Below are positions 10,129 through 19,133 of a stretch of 60,542 nucleotides of DNA, one piece after another (the stretch's first letter is position 1; every line of letters begins with the position of its first letter). The position numbers and the translations under genes are program-made. This stretch comes from Spirochaetota bacterium. GTDB taxonomy: Bacteria; Spirochaetota; Spirochaetia; Treponematales; UBA12059. The notes beneath the pieces were generated by a model. It was not told the DNA's origin, made no database searches, and saw only the letters and a list, made by a program, of their open reading frames with translations. The stretch is taken from assembly GCA_018816345.1 (NCBI GenBank), contig JAHIWG010000078.1, positions 1 to 60,542 of the forward strand. Direction: 5' to 3'.

Positions 10129-10811
10129 CCTCCCCCCATCCATCGCCTGACGCGTCCCGACGGCAGCTCCAGCGCGGCGCGCCCCTCCGCGTCGGGCGCG
10201 GCCGCCCTTCCCCACGGGCTATCCGGGACGAGCGCGCCGGGCAGCCCCGTAAGCCCGACGACCGACTTGGGGGGAGTCCTAAGGTAGTCCGCCCTGAATC
10301 GCCTCTCCGCGGCCACGGCCGCCAGGGCCGCGGGCTCCAGGTCCCACGGATCGGCCAGCCTCGACTCCGCCTCCGAGGCCAGGCGCTGCAAGTCTAGGCC
10401 GCAGGCCTCGTAGCCGGCCCGGTATAGCGTGGCCGCCAAGGCCGCGGCGAAGCCTCCGGCCGCGCCCGGTCGAAGCGTCCCCTCGGCTGATAGCCCCTGC
10501 GGCCAAGCCGCCCCGTACGGCAGGCTCCTCTGAGCGCCGAACGCGGCCCGGCAGAGCACCGCCGCCTCCGAGCCCCTGGGAAGGTCGATGACGGCGATAC
10601 GCCCTGGCCGCGCGAGCAGCGGGCCGCCCTCGCTCCCGCTCGACACCCAGGTCAGCTCCCACGAGTCGGCGCCGGCCCAGCACGGCGGGAAGGCCGGGAG
10701 CTCCACGGGCACCGGCATGCTACCGGCGATGGGCGAGCACGAATAGAGCGTCGCGGCGAGGCAAGCCGCCCGTAAGGCGGTCGCGCTCCACGATCCTAGC
10801 GGACTACGCAT
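9894..10811 (-). CDS. Predicted lipoprotein of unknown function, overlapping phoR
   Basis: Unrecognised protein of 305 residues. The N terminus has a basic start, a hydrophobic stretch and a lipobox-like LYSC followed by SPIAG, so it is probably lipid-anchored. The mature part is Ala/Gly-rich with no motif I recognise; it contains GAAWPQGLSAEGTL and AGYEACGLDLQRL. The reading frame runs 235 bases into the 3' end of phoR on the other strand. The last 75-80 residues therefore lie antisense to the kinase ATPase domain and may not be a real part of the ancestral protein. A shorter functional form ending near 10130 cannot be excluded, since no earlier in-frame stop is present. Confidence 0.6.
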   Translation of the reverse strand: MRSPLGSWSATALRAACLAATLYSCSPIAGSMPVPVELPAFPPCWAGADSWELTWVSSGSEGGPLLARPGRIAVIDLPRGSEAAVLCRAAFGAQRSLPYGAAWPQGLSAEGTLRPGAAGGFAAALAATLYRAGYEACGLDLQRLASEAESRLADPWDLEPAALAAVAAERRFRADYLRTPPKSVVGLTGLPGALVPDSPWGRAAAPDAEGRAALELPSGRVRRWMGGGYELTVAVSASGEAAWTLSAPVALSSPVQSGILTMNELPEPSLLSTEASPPWASAICLTMARPRPVPPSSLLRARSTR

Positions 10812-10875
10812 ACTCCGGACACGGCCCCCGGAGCCTACGCGCTTTCGCCGCGGCGAGCGGGGCGGCGATAAGCGC

Positions 10876-10904
10876 TTGCCTCCCTAGCGGTTTTATTCCA
10901 TACT
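10876..10904 (+). promoter_or_regulatory. Promoter directly abutting the coiled-coil gene
   Basis: TTGCCT at 10876-10881 and CATACT at 10899-10904, 17 bases apart; TACTAG at 10901-10906 is an alternative -10. The predicted start site (10911-10914) coincides with the ATG at 10914, leaving essentially no leader and no room for a ribosome-binding site. Confidence 0.5.
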
Positions 10905-10913
10905 AGCCTGAAG

Positions 10914-12332
10914 ATGGAAGAAAACGCGGCGTACACGAATCGCCTCGAACAGGCGTTGCTCGGCAAGATCGAGCGGATGGATACTCAGGAGCTCAAGCAG
11001 CTCAAGGACGACTTCAAGCTATTCCAGTCGGCCTATCAGGCTATCTATAACGTGCTCCTCAGGAAGGGGCTCATCATCGAGGACCCGTACAAGTACGAGC
11101 TCAAGATCTCGGAGGTGACCACGCCTTCCGAGAGCCCCTTCGCCGAGAGCGATAAGATAGACCAGATGTGCATCAGGCTCTCCCAGTTCGAGTCGTACCT
11201 GGATTTCCTCAACAACTACTATCAGTTCAGCGTCGACTTCCTGACGATGGGCCGCATAAAGCGTCTGGCGGCTCTTACTAAGTACTTCGCCTTCACCCAG
11301 TTCACCGAGAACAGCCCGCATACCAATACGAGGTACTTCGCCGAGCTGGTCTCCCAGGTCAGGAAGGGGACGGACCCCCTCTCCGCGGGTATCATAAACG
11401 AGGGGCTGCTCCAGCTCGAGAAGACGAGCCGTAAGATATTCCAGGCCCTCAAGGACCTGACGCTCATCCATAAGGAGCGCTACAAGCTCGAGCTCAGGCG
11501 CGTCGCGGTCGACGGGATGCGACTCGAGCGCGACTACGTCGTTACCCACCAGGACGACGTGATCCGCAAGATACGGCAGAGAGCCACCGAGGCCGCCGGG
11601 GACCGGCCCTTCTACCCGGAGCTCGTGGCAGAGGTCCTTGCCGAGGACTACGGCTCCGACGGCGAGAACCTGAAGGACGAGATCCTCAAGCGGCTCGAGG
11701 TGGAAGAGGAGAAGGGCAAGGACAAGTCGACGGAGCGCAACTTCAAGACCGTCCTGCTCGACGGCGCGAGGGTGATTATCGGGGTGGGATTCCAGCTCGA
11801 CGACGCGATCAAGAAGCTCGAGGAGAACCAGTCCCTGCTGGAATCGATGGACAAGTCGTTCATGACCAAGGTCAAGCGTGCGCTCCGGGAGATGTTCGGG
11901 AAGAAGGGCGAGCACGTCGTGCACGAGGTAGAGTACCTCGACCCCGTGTCCAGCGAGCGCAGGAACGAGTCGATAGACTTCAGCGCCTTCTGCTTCGAGG
12001 CCGCGAAACGCGCCCAGAGCCTCGTCGGCATGATATCCAAGACGAGCGCTCCGTATAAGCGGATGGAAGGCTCCTCCGAGGATATAATCTATAAATTCCT
12101 CTCCAAGAGCATAGAGGAACTCCAGGCGTACCATAGGAAGGTCTCGGCGCTCGACGATTTCTTCCTCGGGGCCATAGAGGATCCGGAGTTCAAGGGCCGC
12201 GTAAGGAACGTCAAGATCGAGCTAGGGGCCTTGAAGAACGCTATAATCAAGGCTAACCAGAAGAAGCACGAGTATATAGCCCAGAAGGAAGAGCTCGAGC
12301 AGATGAAGCGCCTGGGCATCCGGGACGCATGA
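10914..12332 (+). CDS. Conserved coiled-coil protein, spirochaete type
   Basis: Protein of 472 residues without signal peptide or membrane segment, rich in charged helices. It has a tyrosine- and phenylalanine-rich N-terminal half (QFESYLDFLNNYYQFSVDFL), a mixed central part (residues 225-330) and a helical C terminus ending in EYIAQKEELEQMKRLGI. I associate this type with spirochaete genomes but cannot name a function. It heads a tight cluster with a solute-binding protein, a membrane protein and a thymidine-kinase-like protein. No Shine-Dalgarno sequence is evident and the promoter -10 box lies within 10 bases of the ATG. Confidence 0.8.
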   Translation: MEENAAYTNRLEQALLGKIERMDTQELKQLKDDFKLFQSAYQAIYNVLLRKGLIIEDPYKYELKISEVTTPSESPFAESDKIDQMCIRLSQFESYLDFLNNYYQFSVDFLTMGRIKRLAALTKYFAFTQFTENSPHTNTRYFAELVSQVRKGTDPLSAGIINEGLLQLEKTSRKIFQALKDLTLIHKERYKLELRRVAVDGMRLERDYVVTHQDDVIRKIRQRATEAAGDRPFYPELVAEVLAEDYGSDGENLKDEILKRLEVEEEKGKDKSTERNFKTVLLDGARVIIGVGFQLDDAIKKLEENQSLLESMDKSFMTKVKRALREMFGKKGEHVVHEVEYLDPVSSERRNESIDFSAFCFEAAKRAQSLVGMISKTSAPYKRMEGSSEDIIYKFLSKSIEELQAYHRKVSALDDFFLGAIEDPEFKGRVRNVKIELGALKNAIIKANQKKHEYIAQKEELEQMKRLGIRDA

Positions 12333-12365
12333 TCGACGCGAAGGCGTAGTCACCGAGGAGCGACG

Positions 12366-13976
12366 ATGAAGATATCCCCGAGGCCCTTCGCGGCCGCGCT
12401 AGTCCCGTTAGCGGCGCTGCTACTGTCGGCGGCGCCGCGCCTATTTGCCGCGGGCGCGGATTCGCCGCGCGAGCTCGTCGTCGGCATGGGCAGGTACGAC
12501 GTAGAGTTGAATCCGTACAAATCCATATACGCCCATGAGATGCAAATATTCACGGCCCTCTACGAAGGTTTGTTCACCTACGATCCGCAGAGCCTCGACC
12601 CGGTCCGCGCGCAGGCCGAGTCGTTCGAGAAGTCGAAGGACGGCAAGACGTGGACGTTCAGGCTCAGGGAGGACGCGCGGTGGTCTGACGGCTCGAGCGT
12701 CACAGCCGCGGACTTCGTCGAGTCGTGGCTCTACTTGCTATCGCCCGATACGAAGGCCGAATACGCGGTCTTCCTCGATATAGTCAAGGGCGCCAAGGCC
12801 TTCAGGACCGGCAGGAACAAGTCCCGCGCCTCCGTGGGCATCAAGGCGACCGGCGAGAGGACTCTCGTCGTGACTCTCGCGTCGCCGGCCGCGTACTTCA
12901 CCAGGCTCCTCTGCCATAGCGCCTTCGTGCCCGTCCACCCCTCGCTGCGCGGCGTCCGCGCCTGGGACGCGGCGTCCGTCGTCGGGAACGGCCCCTTCGT
13001 CATAGCCTCGTCGGACCGATCGGCGTTGACCCTGGCCAGGAACGAGGGATACTGGGACGCCGAGAACGTAGCCGCCGGGGGTATCAGGATACTGTTCCTC
13101 GACGACGACGAGACCGCGACGAGGCTCTTCAACGACGGCGAGGTAGATTGGCTCACCGATACCGCGGACTTGGACGGGCTCGCGTCCGCCGAGTCAATAA
13201 AGTTCGCGCCGATGTTCGCCACCGGCTACTATTTCTGGGATTCCTCTCGCAGGCCGTGGAACGACGCGCGGGTCCGCAGGGCGCTCGCCCTGCTCGTGCC
13301 TTGGGAGAAGATACGCGATCCCGAGAGCTATTACGAGCCGACGAGCGTGCTCGTGCTCCCCTTCGCGGGCTACGAGTCTCCCGCGGGCATTTCATCGCGC
13401 GACGAGGAGGAAGCGCTGAGGCTCCTGGCCAAGGCGGGCTATCCGGAAGGCAGGGGCCTGCCGGCGGTGCGGTTCGTCTCGTACCGATCGGGGACCCACG
13501 ACGCCAACATCGCCGTCATAGAGGAAGCCTGGAAGCGCGTCGGGCTCTCGGTGGAGCGCGTCGTCGTGCCCGAGGGCGCGACGATACGGGACGTCAGGCA
13601 AGAAGGCTTCTCGCTCTCGTTCACGAGCTGGATAGGGGACTTCGCCGATCCGGCCGCCTTCCTCCTCATGTGGACCGGCGACTCCGGGCTTAACGAGGCA
13701 GGCTACAAGAGCCGCGAGTACGACGCTCTCATGGAGCGCTCCATGGCGGAGGAAGGCGCCGTCAGGCTCTCTACCCTCGCGGAGGCCGAAGGCAAGCTAT
13801 TGTCCGACGCTCCGCTATTGCCGCTCTACCATTCGGTATCGTTCAACGTCATAGATACCGATTCGATAGTCGGCTGGTACCAGAATCCCCTAGACATCCA
13901 TCCGTTCAAGTCCATGGGATTCGGCTCGCCGAAGGCTCGGCCGTACGTCGTCTACGCAGGAAAGGCACGATCATGA
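12366..13976 (+). CDS. Orphan peptide-type solute-binding protein (OppA/DppA family)
   Basis: SBP family 5 protein of 536 residues. The signal peptide ends near residue 29 (RLFAAGADS). Family features include IFTALYEGLFTYDP near the N terminus, GKTWTFRLREDARWSDG, TAADFVESWLY and VVGNGPF. No lipobox is seen. GAGGAG lies 6 bases before the ATG. No permease or ATPase genes are adjacent in this operon; instead the stop overlaps the start of a membrane protein of unknown family. The partner could be the DppBCDF system encoded at 16351-20092, which has its own binding protein, or the protein may have become a sensor. Confidence 0.88.
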   Translation: MKISPRPFAAALVPLAALLLSAAPRLFAAGADSPRELVVGMGRYDVELNPYKSIYAHEMQIFTALYEGLFTYDPQSLDPVRAQAESFEKSKDGKTWTFRLREDARWSDGSSVTAADFVESWLYLLSPDTKAEYAVFLDIVKGAKAFRTGRNKSRASVGIKATGERTLVVTLASPAAYFTRLLCHSAFVPVHPSLRGVRAWDAASVVGNGPFVIASSDRSALTLARNEGYWDAENVAAGGIRILFLDDDETATRLFNDGEVDWLTDTADLDGLASAESIKFAPMFATGYYFWDSSRRPWNDARVRRALALLVPWEKIRDPESYYEPTSVLVLPFAGYESPAGISSRDEEEALRLLAKAGYPEGRGLPAVRFVSYRSGTHDANIAVIEEAWKRVGLSVERVVVPEGATIRDVRQEGFSLSFTSWIGDFADPAAFLLMWTGDSGLNEAGYKSREYDALMERSMAEEGAVRLSTLAEAEGKLLSDAPLLPLYHSVSFNVIDTDSIVGWYQNPLDIHPFKSMGFGSPKARPYVVYAGKARS

Positions 13977-14998
13977 AAGGTTTCAGGCGTCTACTAGGGT
14001 TCGGGCTCTATATCTGCATGGCTTTCCCCCTATTGCTGGGAGGGCTGTCCCTGGCCTCGCTCAGGCCGATAGCGAGCGATCCGGCGACGGTGAAGTCGAT
14101 GGTTACCGACGCCCGGTTCACCGCGCTCCTCGAGTCGCCCGACCTCGTCCAGATGGCGCCCGAGACGCTGACGCTCGGCCGCGCGACGCTGGACGGCAAG
14201 GCCGCCGTCACCGCCTTCCAAGCCTCCGTGCCTCCTGGCGTCGTCGTAGCCACGGCCGAGGACGCGATAGACGCCGCCTACGAGGCGCTGGGCCGCCGCG
14301 AGGCCTACTTCACGGTCGACGCCAGGCCGCTCAAGGCCGCGCTAGTCTCCGGGGCCCCCGTCTTCGCGGATACCTACGTGGCCGCAGCGAGCCTGCCCGT
14401 CGGCGTCGCCCTCCCCGGCCGAGCCGGGGACCCCGGTTCGGCCGGGGACCCCGGTTCAACCGGGGACCCCGCCACGCTTCCCGCGGTGATAACGGTTCCG
14501 GCGGGTCCGGCGGGCCGAGAGGCGGTCAAGACGGCCGTCGTCGAGGCCGCCAGGGAGCAGCCCGACGCCTGGAAAGTCGGCGAGCCCGGCTCCAGGTTCG
14601 AGACTCCCGCGAGGCTAGGCACCATCGGCGCCGGCCTTTCCGGGGCGAGCGCGTGGCTGCTCATAACCGGAGCGGGGCTATGCTTCGCCAGCGTCATGGT
14701 ATCCGACTCCGAGTGGCGCAAGAGGCTCGCTCGCATGGGCAAGCGCGTCCTCTTCCCGAGCGCCATAGTGCTCGTCATAGGCCTCGTCCCCTACCTGGTC
14801 GCCCCAGGCGGGCTCTACAGGCTGCCTTCCGGAGCCAGCGGCGCGTCCCTGCCCGACCTGGCCGAGTACCTGCGCTTCGTGGCCACCAAGGTCGGCGGCG
14901 GATTCCTCACGGCCGGCCTCATAGGCGTAGGCGTGGGCACGGCCTTCGTATCGGCCAAGCGCGCCCTGCCGCTGCCTGAAGAGGACGAGGAGGAGTGA
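13973..14998 (+). CDS. Membrane protein of unknown function
   Basis: Not recognised. The 341 residues show an N-terminal membrane segment (about 8-28), an extracytoplasmic domain of about 180 residues, then three or four membrane helices (about 215-240, 258-277, 305-330) and an acidic C-terminal tail EEDEEE. The soluble domain contains SMVTDARFTALLESPDL, like start-of-domain sequences in helical exported regions, and a low-complexity GDPGS repeat. It overlaps the genes on both sides by 4 bases (ATGA and GTGA), so it is probably made together with the binding protein and the kinase-like protein. Confidence 0.75.
   Translation: MKGFRRLLGFGLYICMAFPLLLGGLSLASLRPIASDPATVKSMVTDARFTALLESPDLVQMAPETLTLGRATLDGKAAVTAFQASVPPGVVVATAEDAIDAAYEALGRREAYFTVDARPLKAALVSGAPVFADTYVAAASLPVGVALPGRAGDPGSAGDPGSTGDPATLPAVITVPAGPAGREAVKTAVVEAAREQPDAWKVGEPGSRFETPARLGTIGAGLSGASAWLLITGAGLCFASVMVSDSEWRKRLARMGKRVLFPSAIVLVIGLVPYLVAPGGLYRLPSGASGASLPDLAEYLRFVATKVGGGFLTAGLIGVGVGTAFVSAKRALPLPEEDEEE
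14423..14470 (+). repeat. 18-bp in-frame tandem repeat with embedded palindromes
   Basis: Two full 18-bp copies (14423-14440, 14441-14458) and a partial third to 14470, each containing the palindrome CCGGGGACCCCGG. The repeat encodes AGDPGS-type sextets in the extracytoplasmic part of the membrane protein. Confidence 0.85.
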
Positions 14999-16140
14999 GC
15001 TCGGACGAGAGCAGGTCCCCGGGCGCGGCGCGCGACCCGGGGGAGTCATTCCTCCTCAGCCTCGGATTCCCGAGCATACGCGTCCACCGCTCGTTCGACC
15101 ATTTCGACTTCGCCAAGCCCGGCCGGCGTATCCTCGTCATAGGCCCCATGGGCTCGGGCAAGACGGAGTACAGCGCCCGCGTCTGGCGCGATTCCCGGGT
15201 GGCCCTCCGCAAGGGCGACGCCGTCGCCGCTCGCACGACGACGGCCGGGGCGGACCGTCGGCTCATGCACTTCGTCAGGTTCGGCATAGACTCCGACAGG
15301 TTCAAGGAGTACCCCGACGACGCCCTGCCCTACCGGGGCGGCTACGAGCGATGCGGCGACTCCATAAGCCAGGCCGCCGACTCGTTCGGGCTCGAGACCG
15401 CTATCGCCGAGCACCCCGAGGCCGGCACCTGGATTATTGACGAGGCCTCGTTCTACGACGAGCGCGTAGCCTACCTCATCAGGAACGAATCGGATTCCCG
15501 CGGCCTCGTGTTCATACTGCCGACCCTCGTCCTCAACTTCCGCAAGGAGATATTCAACCAGGCGGCCAGGCTACTCCTGGAGAACGCCACCGACGTGTTC
15601 CCCCTGACCGCGTACTGCGAGCACTCGGACTGCATAGCCGACTCGCTGTATACCTATCGATACTACAACGCCGGCGGCCTAGAATGCCCCGCCCTCTACT
15701 TCGACCCGTTAATAATCGTAGGCGGCGACAGGGTCAAGGACGACCCCCGCGAGCCCAACTACTGCACCCGCTGCGACGAGCACCACTATCTTCCCGGCAA
15801 GGAATACACGTTCTTCACGCTCAAGCCCCTCGGGGAGGCGGCCTCGCGGGGAGACCTGAAGCCCCTGCTCGCCGAGCTGGCGGCCATCGGCGGCGATATA
15901 GGGCGCTCCAGGCTCTACGCCAGCCTCAAGCGCCTCCACCTCGACGGGCCGCGCCCGAGCCCCGAGAACATGGCCGCCCTCGAGGTTCCCTGCATCGCGG
16001 AGAAGGCCCTCTGCTACCTGTACGCCGAGCAGAACCTGCTCTCCGCGGAGCAGCTCCGCAAGGTCGTCTCGGACCTCGGCCTTGACAGGGACTACCTCCG
16101 CAAGCGCCTGTCCGATAACCATAGGCCGCTGGAACTGTAA
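14995..16140 (+). CDS. Divergent type II thymidine-kinase-like P-loop protein
   Basis: P-loop protein of 381 residues, about twice the usual TK length. Walker A GPMGSGKT is at residues 50-57, as in type II TKs (GPMFSGKT). IIDEASF is at the TK DEAQF position, with Gln replaced by Ser. The zinc-ribbon and lasso area is recognisable: CEHSDC, then IVGGDRVKDDPREPNYCTRC, comparable to the TK VGGxxxYxAxCRxC stretch. The N terminus and the C-terminal 115 residues are not TK-like. The start is GTG overlapping the previous stop (GTGA). It may be a true nucleoside kinase with added domains or a repurposed ATPase; the substrate is uncertain. Confidence 0.72.
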   Translation: MSSDESRSPGAARDPGESFLLSLGFPSIRVHRSFDHFDFAKPGRRILVIGPMGSGKTEYSARVWRDSRVALRKGDAVAARTTTAGADRRLMHFVRFGIDSDRFKEYPDDALPYRGGYERCGDSISQAADSFGLETAIAEHPEAGTWIIDEASFYDERVAYLIRNESDSRGLVFILPTLVLNFRKEIFNQAARLLLENATDVFPLTAYCEHSDCIADSLYTYRYYNAGGLECPALYFDPLIIVGGDRVKDDPREPNYCTRCDEHHYLPGKEYTFFTLKPLGEAASRGDLKPLLAELAAIGGDIGRSRLYASLKRLHLDGPRPSPENMAALEVPCIAEKALCYLYAEQNLLSAEQLRKVVSDLGLDRDYLRKRLSDNHRPLEL

Positions 16141-16267
16141 GCGCCTCTCGGCCCCGCGCGGCCTCTTCCATAGCGCGCCCCGGCCTCTTCCCCTGCCCTG
16201 CGCCGCCTCCTCCATAGCGCGCCCCGGCCGCGACGCATCGTAGCCGCGACGCGCCCAATTAAATGCT

Positions 16268-16293
16268 AGATGAAACTATTTTTCATCTTTTTT
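16268..16293 (+). terminator. Rho-independent terminator of the 10.9-16.1 kb operon
   Basis: Stem AGATGAAA (16268-16275) and TTTCATCT (16281-16288) with a five-base loop, running into a T tract to 16293. It separates the kinase-like gene from the ABC importer promoter. Upstream, 16141-16260 is GC-rich non-coding sequence with the repeat TCCATAGCGCGCCCCGGCC present twice. Confidence 0.75.
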
Positions 16294-16315
16294 AGTATTT
16301 CTATAAAAAAAAGAG

Positions 16316-16343
16316 TTGCGATATCCTAAATCGAGTTTATACT
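16316..16343 (+). promoter_or_regulatory. Promoter of the dpp-type operon, start site at the ATG
   Basis: TTGCGA at 16316-16321 and TATACT at 16338-16343 with 16 bases between. Transcription should begin about 16350-16351 and the first gene's ATG is at 16351, so the mRNA would be leaderless. No Shine-Dalgarno motif fits in the seven bases between the -10 box and the ATG. Confidence 0.6.
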
Positions 16344-16350
16344 ATCGAGT

Positions 16351-17295
16351 ATGCGAACGTATATTCTAAGGCGGCTAGCGCTGTTCATCCCGGTACTCTT
16401 CGGCATCTCGCTCGCGGTATTCATACTGCTCCATATGATACCGGGGGACGCCGTCGACCTCATGATGGGCATCGAGGGCAATCCCGAGCTGAGGCAGCAG
16501 CTCCTTAAGCAGTACGGCATGGACTACCCGTGGTACGCGCAGTACTGGAACTGGATCTCGGGCGTGCTACGGGGCGACTTCGGGGTGTCGATGCGGACCG
16601 GCCTGCCGGTCCTGCCCGAGATCGTGAGCCGCTTCAAGGTCACGCTGATGCTGACAGTCTACTCGTCGGTCATCTCGTGGATCATCGCCATCCCGCTAGG
16701 CGTAGTCGCGGCGGTCAAGCGCAATACCTGGGTCGACGGGGGGGCCAGGGTATTCGCGCTGATCTGGGTATCGGTCCCCAACTTCGCCCTCGGCACCATG
16801 CTCCTATTGGTCTTGTCCCTGGTATTCCAGTACTACCCCCCCCTCGAGTACACGCCCTTCTTCGCGAGTCCTCTGGGCAACCTCGGCTCGCTCATATGGC
16901 CGTCCCTCGTGCTCGGGGCCATCATGGCGGGCTCGGTCATGCGTATGACCCGTTCCGCCCTCCTCGAGAACCTCCAGCAGGACTACATCAGAACGGTCCG
17001 GGCCAAGGGCGCCACGGAGCGGGTCGTCATAGGGCGCCACGCGCTCAAGAACTCGCTCCTGCCCATAGTCACCATCATAGGGATGCAGGTCGGGTCGCTC
17101 CTGGGCGGCACGGTGGTCACGGAGCAGATATTCTCCCTGCCCGGGCTCGGGCTATATACGCTGACCGGAATCAACCAGCGGGACTACCCGGTCGTGCAGG
17201 GATCGATACTCTTTTTCGCCTTCATCTTCGTGATCATCAACCTGATCGTCGATGTTATCTATTCCTGGATAGACCCCAGGATCAGCTACCGATAG
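16351..17295 (+). CDS. dppB: Peptide/nickel-family ABC permease, DppB type
   Basis: First inner-membrane permease of a five-gene importer; 314 residues, the normal DppB length. Start MRTYILRRLALFIPVLFGIS is typical of DppB/OppB, followed by six membrane segments and the EAA-loop region DYIRTVRAKGATERVVIGRH. It ends with IVDVIYSWIDPRISY, a common DppB ending. The gene begins immediately at its predicted transcription start. The four following genes are spaced by 0-55 bases and belong to the same operon. Substrate (peptide, nickel or other) is not evident. Confidence 0.92.
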   Translation: MRTYILRRLALFIPVLFGISLAVFILLHMIPGDAVDLMMGIEGNPELRQQLLKQYGMDYPWYAQYWNWISGVLRGDFGVSMRTGLPVLPEIVSRFKVTLMLTVYSSVISWIIAIPLGVVAAVKRNTWVDGGARVFALIWVSVPNFALGTMLLLVLSLVFQYYPPLEYTPFFASPLGNLGSLIWPSLVLGAIMAGSVMRMTRSALLENLQQDYIRTVRAKGATERVVIGRHALKNSLLPIVTIIGMQVGSLLGGTVVTEQIFSLPGLGLYTLTGINQRDYPVVQGSILFFAFIFVIINLIVDVIYSWIDPRISYR

Positions 17296-17305
17296 GCGGA
17301 CATCA

Positions 17306-18139
17306 ATGAAGCAATTCTTCGCCGAGCTATTGCGCGACAAGACGGGCCGCGTCGGGTTGGCGGGCGTCCTCGCGGTCGTCGTCGTAGCCGTCTTCGCCCC
17401 GCTCATAGCGACGCACGACCCGCTCGAGATGAGCGACTTCCTCCGCCAGGCGCCCGGGGCCGGGTTCCTCCTAGGGACGGACGAATTCGGGCGCGACGTA
17501 TTCTCGCGCCTGGTGTACGGCGCGCGGGTCTCGGTCTACGTAGGCCTCGTCGCGACGGGCATAGGGGCGATCGGAGGCCTAGCGCTCGGTCTCGCCGCCG
17601 GATACTACGGCGGTGTCGTCGACAACGTCATCATGCGCCTTATGGACGTGCTCTTCGCCTTCCCTTCGATCCTGCTGGCGCTCGCCATCGTGGCGGTGCT
17701 CGGGCCGGACCTCGGGAACACCATCATCGCCATAGGCATAGTAAGGATCCCCGTCTTCACGCGGACGGTCCGCGCGGAGGTGCTCTCCGTGAAGGCCCAG
17801 GAGTACATCACGAGCGTACGGTCGATAGGCGTCAAGGACGGCAGGGTCATCCTGAGGCACGTGCTGCCTAACGTCATGGCGCCGTTCATAGTCCAGACGA
17901 CGCTGTCGCTATCGAGCGCGATACTCGTCGAGGCGTCACTGTCGTTCCTCGGCCTGGGGATTCAGCCTCCCAACCCGTCCTGGGGCTCGATGCTGTCGGA
18001 GAGCCGGCGGATCATGGAACTGGCGCCGTGGACCGCCATCGCGCCGACCGTGGCTATAATCCTGGCCATCCTATCGTTCAACCTGCTCGGGGACGGCGTC
18101 AGGGACATCCTCGACCCCAAGCTAAAGAACGTCGAGTGA
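17306..18139 (+). CDS. dppC: Peptide/nickel-family ABC permease, DppC type
   Basis: Second permease, 277 residues. An N-terminal membrane helix near 15-32 is followed by HDPLEMSDFLRQAPGAGFLLGTD-type DppC sequence (LLGTDEFGRDVFSRLVYGAR), four or five more helices and the EAA loop AQEYITSVRSIGVKDGRVILRH. It ends with NLLGDGVRDILDPKLKN, diagnostic of DppC/OppC. Located 10 bases after dppB. Confidence 0.93.
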   Translation: MKQFFAELLRDKTGRVGLAGVLAVVVVAVFAPLIATHDPLEMSDFLRQAPGAGFLLGTDEFGRDVFSRLVYGARVSVYVGLVATGIGAIGGLALGLAAGYYGGVVDNVIMRLMDVLFAFPSILLALAIVAVLGPDLGNTIIAIGIVRIPVFTRTVRAEVLSVKAQEYITSVRSIGVKDGRVILRHVLPNVMAPFIVQTTLSLSSAILVEASLSFLGLGIQPPNPSWGSMLSESRRIMELAPWTAIAPTVAIILAILSFNLLGDGVRDILDPKLKNVE

Positions 18140-18158
18140 CCGTGAGGAACGTACAACG

Positions 18159-19133
18159 ATGAACACGCTACTGTCAGTGCAAGGACTATCCATCGGCCTC
18201 GCCACCCGCGGCGCGAAGGCGAGCATAGTAGACGACGCCTCCTTCGAGGTCGGCCAGGGGGAGGTCTTCGGCATAGTAGGCGAATCGGGCTGCGGCAAGA
18301 GCGTAACCGCCTACGCCGTCGCCGGCCTCCTAGCCTCGCCCCCGCTCTCGGTAGAGTCCGGATCGATCATGATGGGCGGCGTCGATCTCCTGTCCCTCCC
18401 CCCCTCGCGCATGCGCTCAGTCCGGGGCAAGGACATCGGAATGATTTTCCAGGAGCCGATGACGGCCCTCGATCCCCTGTATACCATCGGCGAGCAGATA
18501 GCGGAGAGCCTCGAGTTCCACGCGAAGGTCGGCAAGCGCGAGGGCATCGAGAGGGCGGTCGCCATGCTCGGGAAGGTAGGCATACCGGAGCCCAGGCGCA
18601 TCGCGGCGGAGTACCCGCACAGGCTCTCCGGGGGCATGCTGCAGCGCGTCGTCATCGCTATCGCCATGATAAACGAGCCCAGGCTCCTCATCGCCGACGA
18701 GCCGACGACCGCCCTCGACGTGACGATACAGGCCCAGATACTCGACCTTATGAACGGCCTCGTCCGTTCCAACGGCATGTCGATGATAATGATAACCCAC
18801 GACCTCGGGGTCGTCGCGGAGACTTGCGACCGGGTCGCGGTGTTCTACGGCGGTCACCTGGTCGAGACGGCCCCCGTGGACAGGATCTTCTCCGATCCCC
18901 TCCACCCCTATACCGAAGGCCTGCGGAAGTCGGTAGCGTCGATAGGCGACAGGGACGGCAAGCTATACGCCATCCCCGGGTCCGTGCCGAAGGCGGGGTC
19001 GTTCGGGCCCGGCTGCCGTTTCCAGGGGCGCTGCGCGCGCCGCATGGAACGCTGCGGCCGCGAGGCTCCGCCCGTCTCGATCCGGCCCGACGGAAGGTCG
19101 GTCCGCTGCTGGCTCTACGGGGAGGAAGCATGA
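18159..19133 (+). CDS. dppD: Peptide/nickel-family ABC ATPase, DppD type
   Basis: First ATPase, 324 residues. Walker A GESGCGKS, signature LSGGMLQRVVIAIAM, Walker B LLIADEPTTALDVT and the switch His in MITHDLGVVAE. The C terminus has the oligopeptide-transporter cysteine motif CRFQGRCARRMERC, expected to bind an iron-sulphur cluster or metal in this family. The stop overlaps the ATG of dppF (ATGA). Confidence 0.93.
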   Translation: MNTLLSVQGLSIGLATRGAKASIVDDASFEVGQGEVFGIVGESGCGKSVTAYAVAGLLASPPLSVESGSIMMGGVDLLSLPPSRMRSVRGKDIGMIFQEPMTALDPLYTIGEQIAESLEFHAKVGKREGIERAVAMLGKVGIPEPRRIAAEYPHRLSGGMLQRVVIAIAMINEPRLLIADEPTTALDVTIQAQILDLMNGLVRSNGMSMIMITHDLGVVAETCDRVAVFYGGHLVETAPVDRIFSDPLHPYTEGLRKSVASIGDRDGKLYAIPGSVPKAGSFGPGCRFQGRCARRMERCGREAPPVSIRPDGRSVRCWLYGEEA

